From an uncultured Halieaceae bacterium (GTDB lineage Bacteria > Pseudomonadota > Gammaproteobacteria > Pseudomonadales > Halieaceae): a DNA stretch of 43,000 nt. The notes under the pieces were generated by a model. That model had not been told where the DNA came from and did not search any database. It saw only the letters and a program-made list of their open reading frames with translations. A program made the translations under genes and the position numbers. This document shows positions 1 to 8,950 of the stretch, one piece after another (position 1 is the stretch's first letter; each line of letters begins with the position of its first letter). The DNA lies in NCBI GenBank assembly GCA_913052635.1, contig CAJXDE010000004.1, positions 1-43,000 on the forward strand. The letters are read 5' to 3'.

Positions 1-2
1 TG

Positions 3-1913
3 GGCAATCTCCACTTCGTGATCAACTGTAACCTGCAGCGCCTCGATGGGCCGGTTCGGGGTAATGGCAAGATCATTCAGGAGCTGGAGGGGGTTTTTCG
101 CGGTGCGGGTTGGCACGTCATCAAGGTGGTGTGGGGTCGCAAGTGGGACCCTCTGATCGAGCGGGATCAGACTGGCCTGCTGCAAAAGATCATGGACGAT
201 GTATGTGACGGCGAGTTACAGAACTGTAAATTCAATGGCGGTGCCTACACTCGGGAGCACTTCTTCGGGAAGTATCCTGAGACGCTGGAACTGGTGAAGG
301 ATCTGAGCGACGACGACATCATGTATCTCAATCGCGGTGGTCACGACCCTTACAAGGTCTATGCAGCCTACGCGGCCGCCTGCGAGGAGTTGGAACGCCC
401 CACGGTCATTCTGGCGATGACCGTGAAGGGTTACGGTACGAGTGAGGCCGGTGAGGCCAGCAATGAAACCCACTCGCTGAAGAAGCTGGACATGAAAAGC
501 CTGCAGGCGTTCCGCGATCGCTTTGGTGTGCCGATCAGCGACAAAGATCTCAAGCAAGTGCCTTTTTATAGACCACCCGAGGACAGCCCGGAGATGCGTT
601 ACATGCGAGAGCGGCGGGCTGAATTGGGTGGCCATATCCCCGCGCGCCGGAAAACCTCGTATGCGCTCCCGGCACCGCCCCGCAGCGCATTCGCCGGGCA
701 GCTGAAGACCTCGGGCAAGCGCCAGATCAGCACCACGATGGCCTTCGTGCGCATCCTGTCGACGCTATTGAAAGACAAAGCTCTTGGCGAGCGCGTGGTC
801 CCGATTGTGCCGGATGAGGCACGCACCTTTGGTATGGAGGGCATGTTCCGACAGATGGGGATTTATTCCTCAGTGGGGCAGCGTTACACCCCTCATGATT
901 CAGGCGGCATCCTTTATTACAAAGAGGCCGAGACCGGGCAGATTCTCGAGGAGGGTATTAACGAGGCGGGTGCGTTTTCGGCGTGGCTGGCTGCTGCGAC
1001 CTCCTACAGCGTCTCCGATTTTCCCATGGTGCCCTTTTATATCTTTTATTCGATGTTCGGCTTTCAGCGCATTGGCGACCTTGCCTGGGCGGCGGGCGAC
1101 AGCCAGGCCCGTGGGTTTTTGATCGGCGCCACCGCAGGGCGCACCACGCTGAATGGCGAAGGCTTGCAGCATCAGGACGGCCACAGTCACCTCATTGCTT
1201 CGACGATACCCAACTGCATTAGCTACGACCCCGCCTATGCCTATGAACTGGCGGTCATTATTCAGGACGGCATGCGTCGGATGTTTGAGGAGGGCGAGAA
1301 CTGCTTCTATTACATCACGACGATGAACGAGAATTATGTGCACCCCGACATGCCCGAAGGTGTCGAGGAGGGCATTGTCCGCGGCGTATATCGGCTGCGC
1401 TCCAGTGCCGCGACGGGACCCAGCGTCCAGTTATTGGGCGCGGGGGCGATTCTGCGCGAGGTGGAAGCGGCGGCTGACATGCTCGAGCGCGATTTCGGCG
1501 TCGCCGCAGATATCTGGAGCCTCACGAGCGTGAACGAACTGGCCCGCGACGGTAACGACGCCGTGCGTTGGAATCGATTGCATCCGACTGAGGCGCCGCG
1601 GGCGCCGTACCTCACCGCGCAGCTCTCCGAGACTAAAGGGCCATTCATCGCCGCGACCGACTACCAGAAGGCCCACACCGATCAGCTCCGAGAATTTATC
1701 CCCGGCCACTTCACGGTGCTGGGCACGGATGGTTTTGGTCGCAGTGACACCCGCCGGCAGTTGCGGCAGCACTTCGAGGTGAGTCGAGAGCATATTGTGC
1801 TGGCTACGCTGACCGCGCTGGTGGACGAGGGTGAGCTGGATGTCAGCACCGTGGAGCGGGCGATCTCTGAACTGGAGATCAACACCGACAAACCCAACCC
1901 GACGCGCCTCTGA
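3..1913 (+). CDS. aceE: Pyruvate dehydrogenase E1 component, homodimeric type (3' part)
   Basis: Thiamine-diphosphate-dependent E1 of the pyruvate dehydrogenase complex; it decarboxylates pyruvate and passes the acetyl group to the lipoyl arms of AceF. The frame is open from base 3, so the gene begins before the window. About 636 residues are present of a family length near 890. Recognisable AceE stretches include INCNLQRLDGPVRGNGKI, DGAYTREHFFGKYPET, LNRGGHDPYKVYAA, DEARTFGMEGMFRQ, GEGLQHQDGHSHL and the C-terminal LGTDGFGRSDTR with its following HFEV. An internal GTG at 18 is not the true start. aceF follows after 21 bases, so the two are surely co-transcribed. No damage is seen. Identification rests on family similarity recalled from E. 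coli AceE and is very secure. Confidence 0.97.
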   Translation, partial: GNLHFVINCNLQRLDGPVRGNGKIIQELEGVFRGAGWHVIKVVWGRKWDPLIERDQTGLLQKIMDDVCDGELQNCKFNGGAYTREHFFGKYPETLELVKDLSDDDIMYLNRGGHDPYKVYAAYAAACEELERPTVILAMTVKGYGTSEAGEASNETHSLKKLDMKSLQAFRDRFGVPISDKDLKQVPFYRPPEDSPEMRYMRERRAELGGHIPARRKTSYALPAPPRSAFAGQLKTSGKRQISTTMAFVRILSTLLKDKALGERVVPIVPDEARTFGMEGMFRQMGIYSSVGQRYTPHDSGGILYYKEAETGQILEEGINEAGAFSAWLAAATSYSVSDFPMVPFYIFYSMFGFQRIGDLAWAAGDSQARGFLIGATAGRTTLNGEGLQHQDGHSHLIASTIPNCISYDPAYAYELAVIIQDGMRRMFEEGENCFYYITTMNENYVHPDMPEGVEEGIVRGVYRLRSSAATGPSVQLLGAGAILREVEAAADMLERDFGVAADIWSLTSVNELARDGNDAVRWNRLHPTEAPRAPYLTAQLSETKGPFIAATDYQKAHTDQLREFIPGHFTVLGTDGFGRSDTRRQLRQHFEVSREHIVLATLTALVDEGELDVSTVERAISELEINTDKPNPTRL

Positions 1914-1934
1914 GCGCAGGACAGGAGATCGGAT

Positions 1935-3749
1935 ATGACAGACGAACTGATCAAAGTCCCGGATATCGGTGGTGCAGAGGGAGCCGAGGTGGTCGAGGTA
2001 TTAGTGTCGCCGGGCGAGACCATCGACGTCGAGCAGAGTTTGGTGGTGGTTGAATCCGATAAGGCCTCCATGGAAATTCCCGCGCCCATCGCTGGGGTTG
2101 TCAGCGAATTGCGCGTGGCTGTGGGTGACTCGGTATCCGAGGGCGACGTGATTTTGGCGTTGGCCATGGCGTCCGGTAGCCAGGGCGCTGACGCTGAACC
2201 AGACAATACAGACTGGGAGGTCCTTGATGCGTCCTCGCAAGATGCTCAGGGCACTTCAGAGCATGTCACGACAGCATCGGCGGTGACGGATGGCGCCACG
2301 CGGAACAGTGACAGTCATGCCTCCGACGCATCAGCATCGGGATCGGTGACCGAGCATACAGATAGCGCCACGGTAATCGATGTCGTGATTCCCGATCTCG
2401 GGAGCGACGAGGGCGCAGACCTGGTCGAAATGCTGGTCCCTGTCGGTGGTCAGGTTGGAGAGGGCGACTCGCTGGTGTTGCTCGAATCCGACAAGGCGTC
2501 GATGGAGATCCCTGCTCCGGCCGCCGGTACCTTGACGGCATGGCTGCTGGAAGCGGGCACAACGGTGAAGGAGGGTGCGGTGATTGCCAAGCTGGCAATC
2601 GATGGTGCCCCGGCGACTTCAATCCCATCTGATAGTGGCACCAGCGTGGCGCAACCTGAGTCACAGCCTACGGGCGCAGAGGGTGAGGGGAATGCGAAAG
2701 CCACGTCAGAGACCGCGGCTGTCTCCGAAGACGACGCCACACTTCTGGAGACTCGGGCGGTAGCTGCGTCATCCGCGCCGCGCGGTGCAGAAGGTGTCGA
2801 TGGTGCAGAAGGTGTAGAACGTTTAGAAAGCGCCGCTGCGTCGTCAGATCCTGACACCGTGTATGCAGGCCCCGCAGTGCGCAAGCTCGCCCGTGAATTC
2901 GGTGTGACGCTCTCGCAGGTGAAGGGCACAGGCGCCCGGGGGAGGATCCTCAAGGAAGACCTGCAGCAGCATGTGGCGCAGGCCCTCGCCGCCGAGCCCT
3001 CGTCAGGTGGGGCAGCCTTACCGGCGATTCCCGAGCAGGACTACGCGCGCTTTGGTGCGATTGAGAAAACTACCCGCAGCCGGATCGATAAGGTCACCGC
3101 CAATAACATGGTGCGCTCCTGGCTGAATATCCCGCATGTGACCCAGTTCGATGACGCAGATATCAGCGATATGGAGCGCTTCCGCAAAGAGCTGAAAAAC
3201 GAGGCAGCGGATCGGGGCGTGCGACTCACACCCTTGCCCTTCATTTTGAAAGCCTGTGCCGTCGCGCTGCGCGAGCATCCGAAACTGAAGTCCTCTGTAG
3301 CCGATGGCGGTGAAACGTTAGTCGTGAAGCACTACTGCCACATCGGCATGGCGGTCGATACGCCGGCGGGACTGATGGTACCGGTGCTGCGCGATGTCGA
3401 TAAAAAGTCGATCTGGGAACTGGCAGCCGAGACCGCGGCCTATGCGGAGCGGGCGCGCGCGAAACAACTCAGACCTGATGATATGCAGGGCGGGGTGTTC
3501 ACTGTGAGTAGTCTCGGCGCCATCGGCGGACGGGGCTTCACCCCGATTATCAATGCGCCGGAGGTGGCGATCCTTGGCGTGGGCCGCGCTGCCGTGCAGC
3601 CGGTCTGGGATGGCGAGGTGTTCCGACCGCAAACGCTATTGCCCCTCGCGTTGTCCTACGATCATCGGGTTGTGAACGGCGGTGATGGCGGGCGTTTCCT
3701 GACCGAGCTCACCAGTTTGCTGGGCGACGTAAAGCGCATGGTGATGTGA
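1935..3749 (+). CDS. aceF: Dihydrolipoamide acetyltransferase (E2) of pyruvate dehydrogenase, two lipoyl domains
   Basis: Core of the pyruvate dehydrogenase complex, 604 residues; transfers acetyl from lipoyl-lysine to CoA. Two lipoyl domains (about residues 3-76 and 147-220) each carry ESDKASMEIP, the first lipoylated lysine being K43. A peripheral-subunit-binding domain follows at about 310-345 (AGPAVRKLAREFGV, GTGARGRILKEDL), then the catalytic domain to the end. The active-site motif is DHRVVNGGDGG, with Asn where E. coli has Asp (HRVID); as I recall, Azotobacter E2p also has Asn, so it should be active. The linkers are rich in Ser, Thr, Asp and Glu instead of the usual Ala-Pro, with a small in-frame repeat (GAEGV twice) near 2785-2820. 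SD-like AGGAGAT lies before the ATG. The E3 gene lpd is not adjacent; the next gene is unrelated. Confidence 0.96.
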   Translation: MTDELIKVPDIGGAEGAEVVEVLVSPGETIDVEQSLVVVESDKASMEIPAPIAGVVSELRVAVGDSVSEGDVILALAMASGSQGADAEPDNTDWEVLDASSQDAQGTSEHVTTASAVTDGATRNSDSHASDASASGSVTEHTDSATVIDVVIPDLGSDEGADLVEMLVPVGGQVGEGDSLVLLESDKASMEIPAPAAGTLTAWLLEAGTTVKEGAVIAKLAIDGAPATSIPSDSGTSVAQPESQPTGAEGEGNAKATSETAAVSEDDATLLETRAVAASSAPRGAEGVDGAEGVERLESAAASSDPDTVYAGPAVRKLAREFGVTLSQVKGTGARGRILKEDLQQHVAQALAAEPSSGGAALPAIPEQDYARFGAIEKTTRSRIDKVTANNMVRSWLNIPHVTQFDDADISDMERFRKELKNEAADRGVRLTPLPFILKACAVALREHPKLKSSVADGGETLVVKHYCHIGMAVDTPAGLMVPVLRDVDKKSIWELAAETAAYAERARAKQLRPDDMQGGVFTVSSLGAIGGRGFTPIINAPEVAILGVGRAAVQPVWDGEVFRPQTLLPLALSYDHRVVNGGDGGRFLTELTSLLGDVKRMVM

Positions 3750-3866
3750 CCCCGCCACGGGGCCGGTGCTGCGATCATTCATATGCAAACTGGAATTGAC
3801 TCGCACAGTGTGCCTGCCAACCATTGATGATCAGATCGATGACGACGAAATGATCGAGGTACGACA

Positions 3867-4526
3867 GTGACAGAGGAAGCCTGCTGCGAGCCCGGCGACT
3901 GCAAGACCGCGCGATTGAACATTGGTGCGGTTCTACTTGCGGCTGGAAAGGGCGCGCGATTGGGAGGTCGCGCAAAAGGGGCGATTGAGATTGCGGGGGA
4001 GCCGCTGCTTCTCCGGGGTCTGCGAATCTTGAGCGAAGTAGGTGTCGATGAGGTGGCCGTGGTAACAGGTCACTATCATTCGGAAGTGTCACCACTCATG
4101 GCTCAGGCGGAGCGGTTATTCGACGACGACCGTCTTGTTGAGGTGACGCAGCCGATGGCGGATCACGCCCAGGCGGATTCTTTGCGGCTCGGTGTAGCAA
4201 GCCTTTCGCAAGAAGTCGACGCCGTGATGGTGCTACCTGTCGACATGCCGGCACTGACACGGGGGGATTTGGTTGCCCTGATTGGTTCTTACAAACACGC
4301 AGACCCCGGGATTGAGTTTGTCGGGCCCATGGTCGGCACGCGCCCCGGCAACCCCGTGTTGTTCAGCAGGCGGATTGCTTCACAAATAGTGCAGGGCGAG
4401 GGCGATTTTGGGAGCGGCGCATGGCGTCACCAGCGCTCGGATTGGCTACTGGAGTGGCAGACAGACAACCTCCATTACTTAGCCGATATCGATACGCCCG
4501 AGGATCTGGATGGTTGGATCCAGTGA
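3867..4526 (+). CDS. MocA-like NTP transferase (molybdopterin/sugar nucleotidyltransferase family)
   Basis: A 219-residue protein of the NTP_transf_3 / MobA-MocA group, which moves a nucleotide from NTP to an acceptor such as molybdopterin. The N-terminal signature AVLLAAGKGARLGG followed by the Lys of RAKGAIEIAGEPLLLRG is the nucleotide-binding loop. VLPVDMPALTRGDL in the middle matches the metal-binding region, and VGTRPGNPVLFSR plus the final DIDTPEDLD are typical of MocA/CoxC-like proteins. The GTG start is chosen because GAGGT lies 6 bases upstream; no ATG is available nearby. It ends 35 bases before the stop of the convergent MAPEG gene. No molybdenum enzyme gene is in view, so the substrate stays open. 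A role in molybdopterin cytosine dinucleotide formation is only inference. Confidence 0.75.
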   Translation: MTEEACCEPGDCKTARLNIGAVLLAAGKGARLGGRAKGAIEIAGEPLLLRGLRILSEVGVDEVAVVTGHYHSEVSPLMAQAERLFDDDRLVEVTQPMADHAQADSLRLGVASLSQEVDAVMVLPVDMPALTRGDLVALIGSYKHADPGIEFVGPMVGTRPGNPVLFSRRIASQIVQGEGDFGSGAWRHQRSDWLLEWQTDNLHYLADIDTPEDLDGWIQ

Positions 4527-4529
4527 GCG

Positions 4530-4554
4530 AAAAAGGGGCGCTGGGTCGCGCCCC
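4530..4554 (-). terminator. Rho-independent terminator of the MAPEG gene
   Basis: Read on the minus strand, a 7-bp perfect stem GGGGCGC / GCGCCCC with a 6-base loop is followed by five T. It lies directly after the stop of the minus-strand MAPEG gene, in the 35-base gap between two convergent genes. The plus strand has no T run, so it should work mainly for the minus-strand transcript. Confidence 0.75.
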
Positions 4555-4561
4555 GCGATCC

Positions 4562-4996
4562 TCATAGCGCCTGCATCACGGCCCTTGCCGCGAGGGTAAT
4601 CAAGCACAGGCTTGATAATGCAAACAGGGCAAAGCGCACCGAAATCGTATTAACATTAACTTGCCACAGGCTGTGCAGCACCCGAATGCCGCCATAGCCC
4701 CAGGCGAGATTCACACTGAGTGCGGAATTGTCACCCATTAACGCGAGCATTATTACAACGGGATAAAAGACGGTGGGTTGCTCCATCAGGTGGGTGTAGT
4801 TATGCGAGATCCAGTTGGCCTTGCTAGAGAGCTGCGCCTCTGTATCAACGCCTCTTGCACCGGCAGGCATGGAGCCGACTTTGATGCCTGCTGCAGCAAA
4901 GGCGGGCATGCGTCTGGCGATGAGCCAGAGAAAAACAATCATGGTCCAGCCGGCAAGAACGGCGGCGGGTGCAAGGATGGCGGTTTCGATTTGCAT
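4562..4996 (-). CDS. MAPEG family membrane protein
   Basis: Predicted 144-residue integral membrane protein of the MAPEG family (eicosanoid and glutathione metabolism; bacterial members mostly uncharacterised). Four hydrophobic segments are visible: the N-terminal one starting [16 protein letters not shown], one at [12 protein letters not shown], one around [15 protein letters not shown], and the C-terminal [16 protein letters not shown]. The motif [12 protein letters not shown] followed by a basic residue in [10 protein letters not shown] is characteristic of the bacterial branch. The start at 4996 is preferred over an upstream in-frame ATG at 5026 because GGGAGA lies 5 bases before it. It is divergent from fabV, with about 160 bases of shared upstream region. 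Catalytic activity such as glutathione transferase is not shown by the sequence. Confidence 0.8.
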   Translation of the reverse strand: MQIETAILAPAAVLAGWTMIVFLWLIARRMPAFAAAGIKVGSMPAGARGVDTEAQLSSKANWISHNYTHLMEQPTVFYPVVIMLALMGDNSALSVNLAWGYGGIRVLHSLWQVNVNTISVRFALFALSSLCLITLAARAVMQAL

Positions 4997-5157
4997 TGTT
5001 GTCTCCCAGAGCAATTTTTGCGGCACCAGATTCTCTGATCCGGCACACTGTGATGGCGCGGGCAGTGCAGAGCCTTGGTGCTGCGCGCGCCGGCGAGTGT
5101 GCTACGAAATACCCTCTGCATGCTAGACTTCGCGCTCGTTTTTCTGGAGCTCCTGCC

Positions 5158-6348
5158 ATGGTGATTCAGCCCAAAGTTCGCGGCTTTTTATGCACGACCA
5201 CTCACCCAATGGGGTGTTTTGAGAATGTGCGGCGTCAGGCGGAGCATGTTCGCAGCAAGGGCGATATCGCCGATAGCCCCAAGCGCGTGCTGGTGTTGGG
5301 CGCCTCTACAGGTTACGGGCTCGCATCTCGGATAACCGCAGCTTTTGGCGCTGGCGCATCGACTATAGGCGTTTTCTTCGAGAAGCCGGGAACGGATCGT
5401 AAGCCCGGTACCGCCGGCTGGTACAACTCCGCGGGCTTCCACCAACTGGCAGAGGAGGCGGGTCTCTATGCCAAGAGCCTAAACGGCGATGCGTTCTCGG
5501 ATGAAATGAAGATCCGGGTAATCGACCTTATCAAGGCAGATCTGGGTCAGGTGGATCTCGTGGTCTATAGTCTGGCTGCGCCGCGGCGCACGCATCCCAA
5601 AACCGGCGAAGTGTTCACTTCGACGCTGAAGCCGATTGGCCAGGCCACGACCCAGAAGGGTGTGAACACTGATAAGGAAGCCATTCAGGATTTTCACCTC
5701 GAACCTGCGACGCAGGATGAGATCGACCACACTGTGGCGGTCATGGGTGGTGAGGACTGGGAGATGTGGATCACCGCGCTGGCCGAGGCAGGCGTGTTGG
5801 CCGAGGGCGCCAAGACCACTGCCTACACTTACATTGGCGAGAAGATCACCTGGGATATCTACTGGCACGGCACAATCGGCGCGGCTAAGAAAGATCTAGA
5901 TCATCGCGTGGAAGGTATTCGCGGGCAGCTGGCACCGCTGGGTGGCGACGCCCGCGTGTCGGTATTGAAAGCGGTGGTCACACAGGCGTCAGCCGCGATA
6001 CCCGCGATGCCCATTTATTTGGCGATTCTGTTCAAGGTGATGAAGGCGCGCGGCGTTCACGAAGGGTGTATAGAGCAGATCGACCGATTGTTCCGTGAAA
6101 GACTCTATGGGGATGGAGAGTTGGATGAGGCCGGGCGGCTCCGCGTGGACCAACTCGAGCTCGACCCCGAGGTGCAGGCGGAAGTCGCGGGCATCTGGGA
6201 GCAGATCGACACCGACAACCTGAAAACCCTTGCCGATTTTGAGGGCTACCGTCAGGAGTTCCTTCAGCTATTCGGCTTTGGCGTGGACGGCGTGGATTAC
6301 GACGCTGACGTCGACCCGGAAGTCGCGATCCCTCAGCTGGTGGAGTGA
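5158..6348 (+). CDS. fabV: Trans-2-enoyl-ACP/CoA reductase (NADH), FabV type
   Basis: Last reductive step of fatty acid elongation, using NADH; FabV enzymes are the triclosan-tolerant alternative to FabI. The 396-residue product starts [17 protein letters not shown], exactly like the family, so the ATG at 5158 is the start although the frame is open far upstream; GGAG lies 9 bases before it. The Rossmann motif [15 protein letters not shown] and the catalytic Y-X8-K pair (Y235 and K244, in [10 protein letters not shown]) are intact. [13 protein letters not shown] and [15 protein letters not shown] are further family landmarks. Its stop overlaps the start of the metallo-hydrolase by one base, so the two are translationally coupled. 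No FabI is visible in this window. Confidence 0.97.
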   Translation: MVIQPKVRGFLCTTTHPMGCFENVRRQAEHVRSKGDIADSPKRVLVLGASTGYGLASRITAAFGAGASTIGVFFEKPGTDRKPGTAGWYNSAGFHQLAEEAGLYAKSLNGDAFSDEMKIRVIDLIKADLGQVDLVVYSLAAPRRTHPKTGEVFTSTLKPIGQATTQKGVNTDKEAIQDFHLEPATQDEIDHTVAVMGGEDWEMWITALAEAGVLAEGAKTTAYTYIGEKITWDIYWHGTIGAAKKDLDHRVEGIRGQLAPLGGDARVSVLKAVVTQASAAIPAMPIYLAILFKVMKARGVHEGCIEQIDRLFRERLYGDGELDEAGRLRVDQLELDPEVQAEVAGIWEQIDTDNLKTLADFEGYRQEFLQLFGFGVDGVDYDADVDPEVAIPQLVE

Positions 6349-7184
6349 TGCAGCCCCACGGAGAAGTCCGGTCACTGTCGGCGCGGGTGCGCCGCATCGT
6401 GGCGCCGAATCCTGGACCCATGACCGGTCCCGGCACGAATACCTATGTTGTGGGTGAAACCGATTTGGTAGTGGTGGATCCTGGGCCCGCTGAGCCCTCC
6501 CACGTCGAGGCCATTCTCGATTGCGTGGGTGATCACTTGAAATTTATCGCCTGCACCCACACGCACCCTGACCACTCCCCGGCGGCGGCGCGTCTGGCAG
6601 AGGCGACCGGCGCCACACTGATTGGCCGAGTGACGGCAGATGACCAGCACCAGGACCTGACTTTTCAGCCGGCGGCACAGATCGAGGACGATGACTGCAT
6701 CTCCGGTGACGGGTGGACGCTTCGCGCGATTCGCACGCCCGGCCATGTTGATAACCATGTCTGCTTTCTCCTTGAGGAGGAGGGCATGGTGTTTGCGGGC
6801 GACCACATCATGAATGGTTCCACGGTGGTGATTGTGCCGCCGGGCGGCAATATGGCCGACTACATCGCTTCACTCAGAAGACTGCTCGACTACGACGTCA
6901 AAGTGGTGGCGCCCGGCCACGGCGAATTGATTCTGGATTGTCGTGGTGAGGTAGAAAAGCTCGTTCGGCACCGGCTTATGCGAGAAGCCAAGGTCGCCTC
7001 GGCACTGGACTCAGTACCCCGATCGCTCGATGGGTTGGTGGTGACGGTGTACGACGATGTGGACCCCGTAATGCATGAATGGGCCAAGCTGTCCCTGCTG
7101 GCGCATTTGATAAAGCTGGAGGACGAGGGGCGAACGTTGAAGTCCAGCGTTGAGGGCGTCGAGCACTGGGCGCTGGTTGCTTAA
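6348..7184 (+). CDS. MBL-fold metallo-hydrolase, LACTB2/RNase-Z-like group
   Basis: A 278-residue metallo-beta-lactamase-fold hydrolase. The zinc motif HTHPDH (H71, H73, D75, H76) is complete, with the later ligands in PGHVDNH, FAGDHIM and APGHGELI. The start APNPGPMTGPGTNTYVVG and the stretch GDHIMNGSTVVIVPPGGNM closely resemble the LACTB2 group, whose human member is an endoribonuclease; other relatives are glyoxalase-II-like. After the catalytic domain a helical C-terminal region of about 80 residues resembles the winged-helix end of LACTB2. ATG at 6348 overlaps the fabV stop (TGATG); a GTG three bases earlier is an alternative. Substrate is unknown, and the tie to fabV may be simple operon economy. 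Confidence 0.85.
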   Translation: MQPHGEVRSLSARVRRIVAPNPGPMTGPGTNTYVVGETDLVVVDPGPAEPSHVEAILDCVGDHLKFIACTHTHPDHSPAAARLAEATGATLIGRVTADDQHQDLTFQPAAQIEDDDCISGDGWTLRAIRTPGHVDNHVCFLLEEEGMVFAGDHIMNGSTVVIVPPGGNMADYIASLRRLLDYDVKVVAPGHGELILDCRGEVEKLVRHRLMREAKVASALDSVPRSLDGLVVTVYDDVDPVMHEWAKLSLLAHLIKLEDEGRTLKSSVEGVEHWALVA

Positions 7185-7265
7185 ACGCGGACGCGATTCC
7201 GGGTTGCTGACCCCCGCCGCAAATCGGTACATTCCCCGCACGAAGACCAAGGAGAATTAACGGCC

Positions 7266-8891
7266 ATGAATGGTTTGATGATGGATGTTCCGCTCACGAT
7301 CACCTCGATCGTACGACACGCTGAGCGGGTGCATGGACACAAGGAGATCGTCTCGATCACGCGGGACAATCCTCGCCACCGCTACACCTATCGCGACTGT
7401 TTTGCGCGGGCGCGACAGCTGGCCAATGCTATGCAAGCCTGGGACCTAAAGTCGGGCGACCGTATCGCCACGCTGGCTTGGAATGACTACCGTCACATGG
7501 AGACCTACTACGGCTCAGCGTGTTCGGGCTTCGTTTGTCACACGATCAACCCGCGACTGTTCCCAGAACAAATCGTCTACATCATTAACCACGCTGAAGA
7601 TCGCTACGTCTTCCTTGACCCTGACTTCTTGCCGCTAATCGAGGGGATTGCAGCAGAATGCACGGGCGTTGAGGGCTGGGTCATCATGACCACCCGCGAG
7701 CACATGCCGGAGACCGATCGCGCCGATGTGCTTTGCTATGAAGAGATCATGGCCGCGCAAAGCGCTGAGTTTGAGTGGCCTGAGCTGGACGAGCAGGCGG
7801 CCTGCTCGCTGTGCTACACCTCCGGCACCACGGGTAACCCGAAAGGCGTGCTCTACAGCCATCGCTCCACCGTGCTCCACACCTACGCCACCTTGATCCC
7901 CGATGCCATGAACATCTCCAGCGGCGATGTGATGCTGCCGATTGTGCCGATGTTCCACGTCAATGCCTGGGGAAACCCCTACGCCTGCCCGGTGGCCGGC
8001 GCCAAGATGGTGATGCCCGGTAACAAGATGGGTGATGGTCCAACCTTGGCGGCGCTCATTAATGAGGAGGGTGTGACCATGTCCGCCGGCGTGCCGACGG
8101 TCTGGCTGAATTTGCTGGCGCACCTTCGCGAGTCCGGTGAGCGGATAGAGAGCCTGACGCGAGTGGTGGTCGGCGGCTCGGCCTGCCCCCTATCGGTGAT
8201 GGAAGAATTTGATACCTACGGTGTGGATACGCGGCATGCCTGGGGTATGACCGAGATGAGCCCGCTGGGCACCACTAACCATGCAGGCGGTCACCGTGAG
8301 CTTTACAGCCCTGAGCAGTTTGCCGAGATACGCACTAACGTGGGAACGCCCATCTGGGGTGTGGAAATTAAAATCACCGATGACGATAACAAAGAGCTCC
8401 CATGGAATGGCGAGGCATTTGGTGCGCTGAAAGTTCGGGGGCCCTGGATCTGCTCAAACTATTTCAAGCTCGATGGTTCGGACGCACATGCCGAGGAGGG
8501 CTGGTTCGAGACCGGCGATGTGGCCACGGTCACGCCGGAAGGCTTTGTGTCGATCACGGATCGCACCAAGGACGTCATTAAATCCGGAGGTGAGTGGATT
8601 TCCTCTATCGAAGTGGAAAATGTCGCCACCGGACACCCCAAGGTGGCGGAGGCCGCGGTGATTGGTCGACTACATGAAAAATGGGGTGAGCGGCCCTTGT
8701 TGATTGTGGTTAAAGCACCCGGTGAGGAACCCTCGCCAGACGAATTGAAATCCTACCTCGACGGCAAGATCGCCAAGTGGTGGATTCCTGACGATGTACA
8801 GTTTATAGACGAGATGCCCCACACGGCCACCGGTAAAATCCAGAAGACCGCGCTTCGCGATATCTTCGCAGACTATGCCTTCCCCAAGTGA
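7266..8891 (+). CDS. Medium/long-chain fatty-acyl-CoA ligase (AlkK/DmdB-like)
   Basis: ATP-dependent acyl-CoA synthetase of 541 residues; activates a carboxylic acid through an acyl-adenylate. The AMP-binding P-loop [12 protein letters not shown] sits near residue 185. The downstream core motifs are [40 protein letters not shown] and the C-terminal catalytic lysine region [12 protein letters not shown]. The opening [20 protein letters not shown] is typical of the AlkK / 3-methylmercaptopropionyl-CoA ligase (DmdB) branch. The sequence does not decide between medium-chain fatty acids and the DMSP-derived substrate. AAGGAG lies 9 bases before the ATG. It follows the metallo-hydrolase by 81 bases and could share its transcript or have its own promoter. 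Confidence 0.9.
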   Translation: MNGLMMDVPLTITSIVRHAERVHGHKEIVSITRDNPRHRYTYRDCFARARQLANAMQAWDLKSGDRIATLAWNDYRHMETYYGSACSGFVCHTINPRLFPEQIVYIINHAEDRYVFLDPDFLPLIEGIAAECTGVEGWVIMTTREHMPETDRADVLCYEEIMAAQSAEFEWPELDEQAACSLCYTSGTTGNPKGVLYSHRSTVLHTYATLIPDAMNISSGDVMLPIVPMFHVNAWGNPYACPVAGAKMVMPGNKMGDGPTLAALINEEGVTMSAGVPTVWLNLLAHLRESGERIESLTRVVVGGSACPLSVMEEFDTYGVDTRHAWGMTEMSPLGTTNHAGGHRELYSPEQFAEIRTNVGTPIWGVEIKITDDDNKELPWNGEAFGALKVRGPWICSNYFKLDGSDAHAEEGWFETGDVATVTPEGFVSITDRTKDVIKSGGEWISSIEVENVATGHPKVAEAAVIGRLHEKWGERPLLIVVKAPGEEPSPDELKSYLDGKIAKWWIPDDVQFIDEMPHTATGKIQKTALRDIFADYAFPK

Positions 8892-8950
8892 TTTTCTGGG
8901 GGATCTCGGAGATGTTGATCTTTGACTGATCAGTTGAATCTCTCTAGCGG

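Noticed and set aside
2784-2822. Tandem repeat of about 15 bases in aceF
   Set aside because: Only two copies and in frame within a flexible linker; ordinary linker drift and not a repeat element.
3750-3762. CCCCG-CCA-CGGGG hairpin directly after the aceF stop as a terminator
   Set aside because: The stem has only five pairs and no T run follows, so intrinsic termination is not supported.
4969-5157. 63-codon N-terminal extension of FabV
   Set aside because: The family starts exactly at [10 protein letters not shown], and the extension would cover the divergent promoter region.
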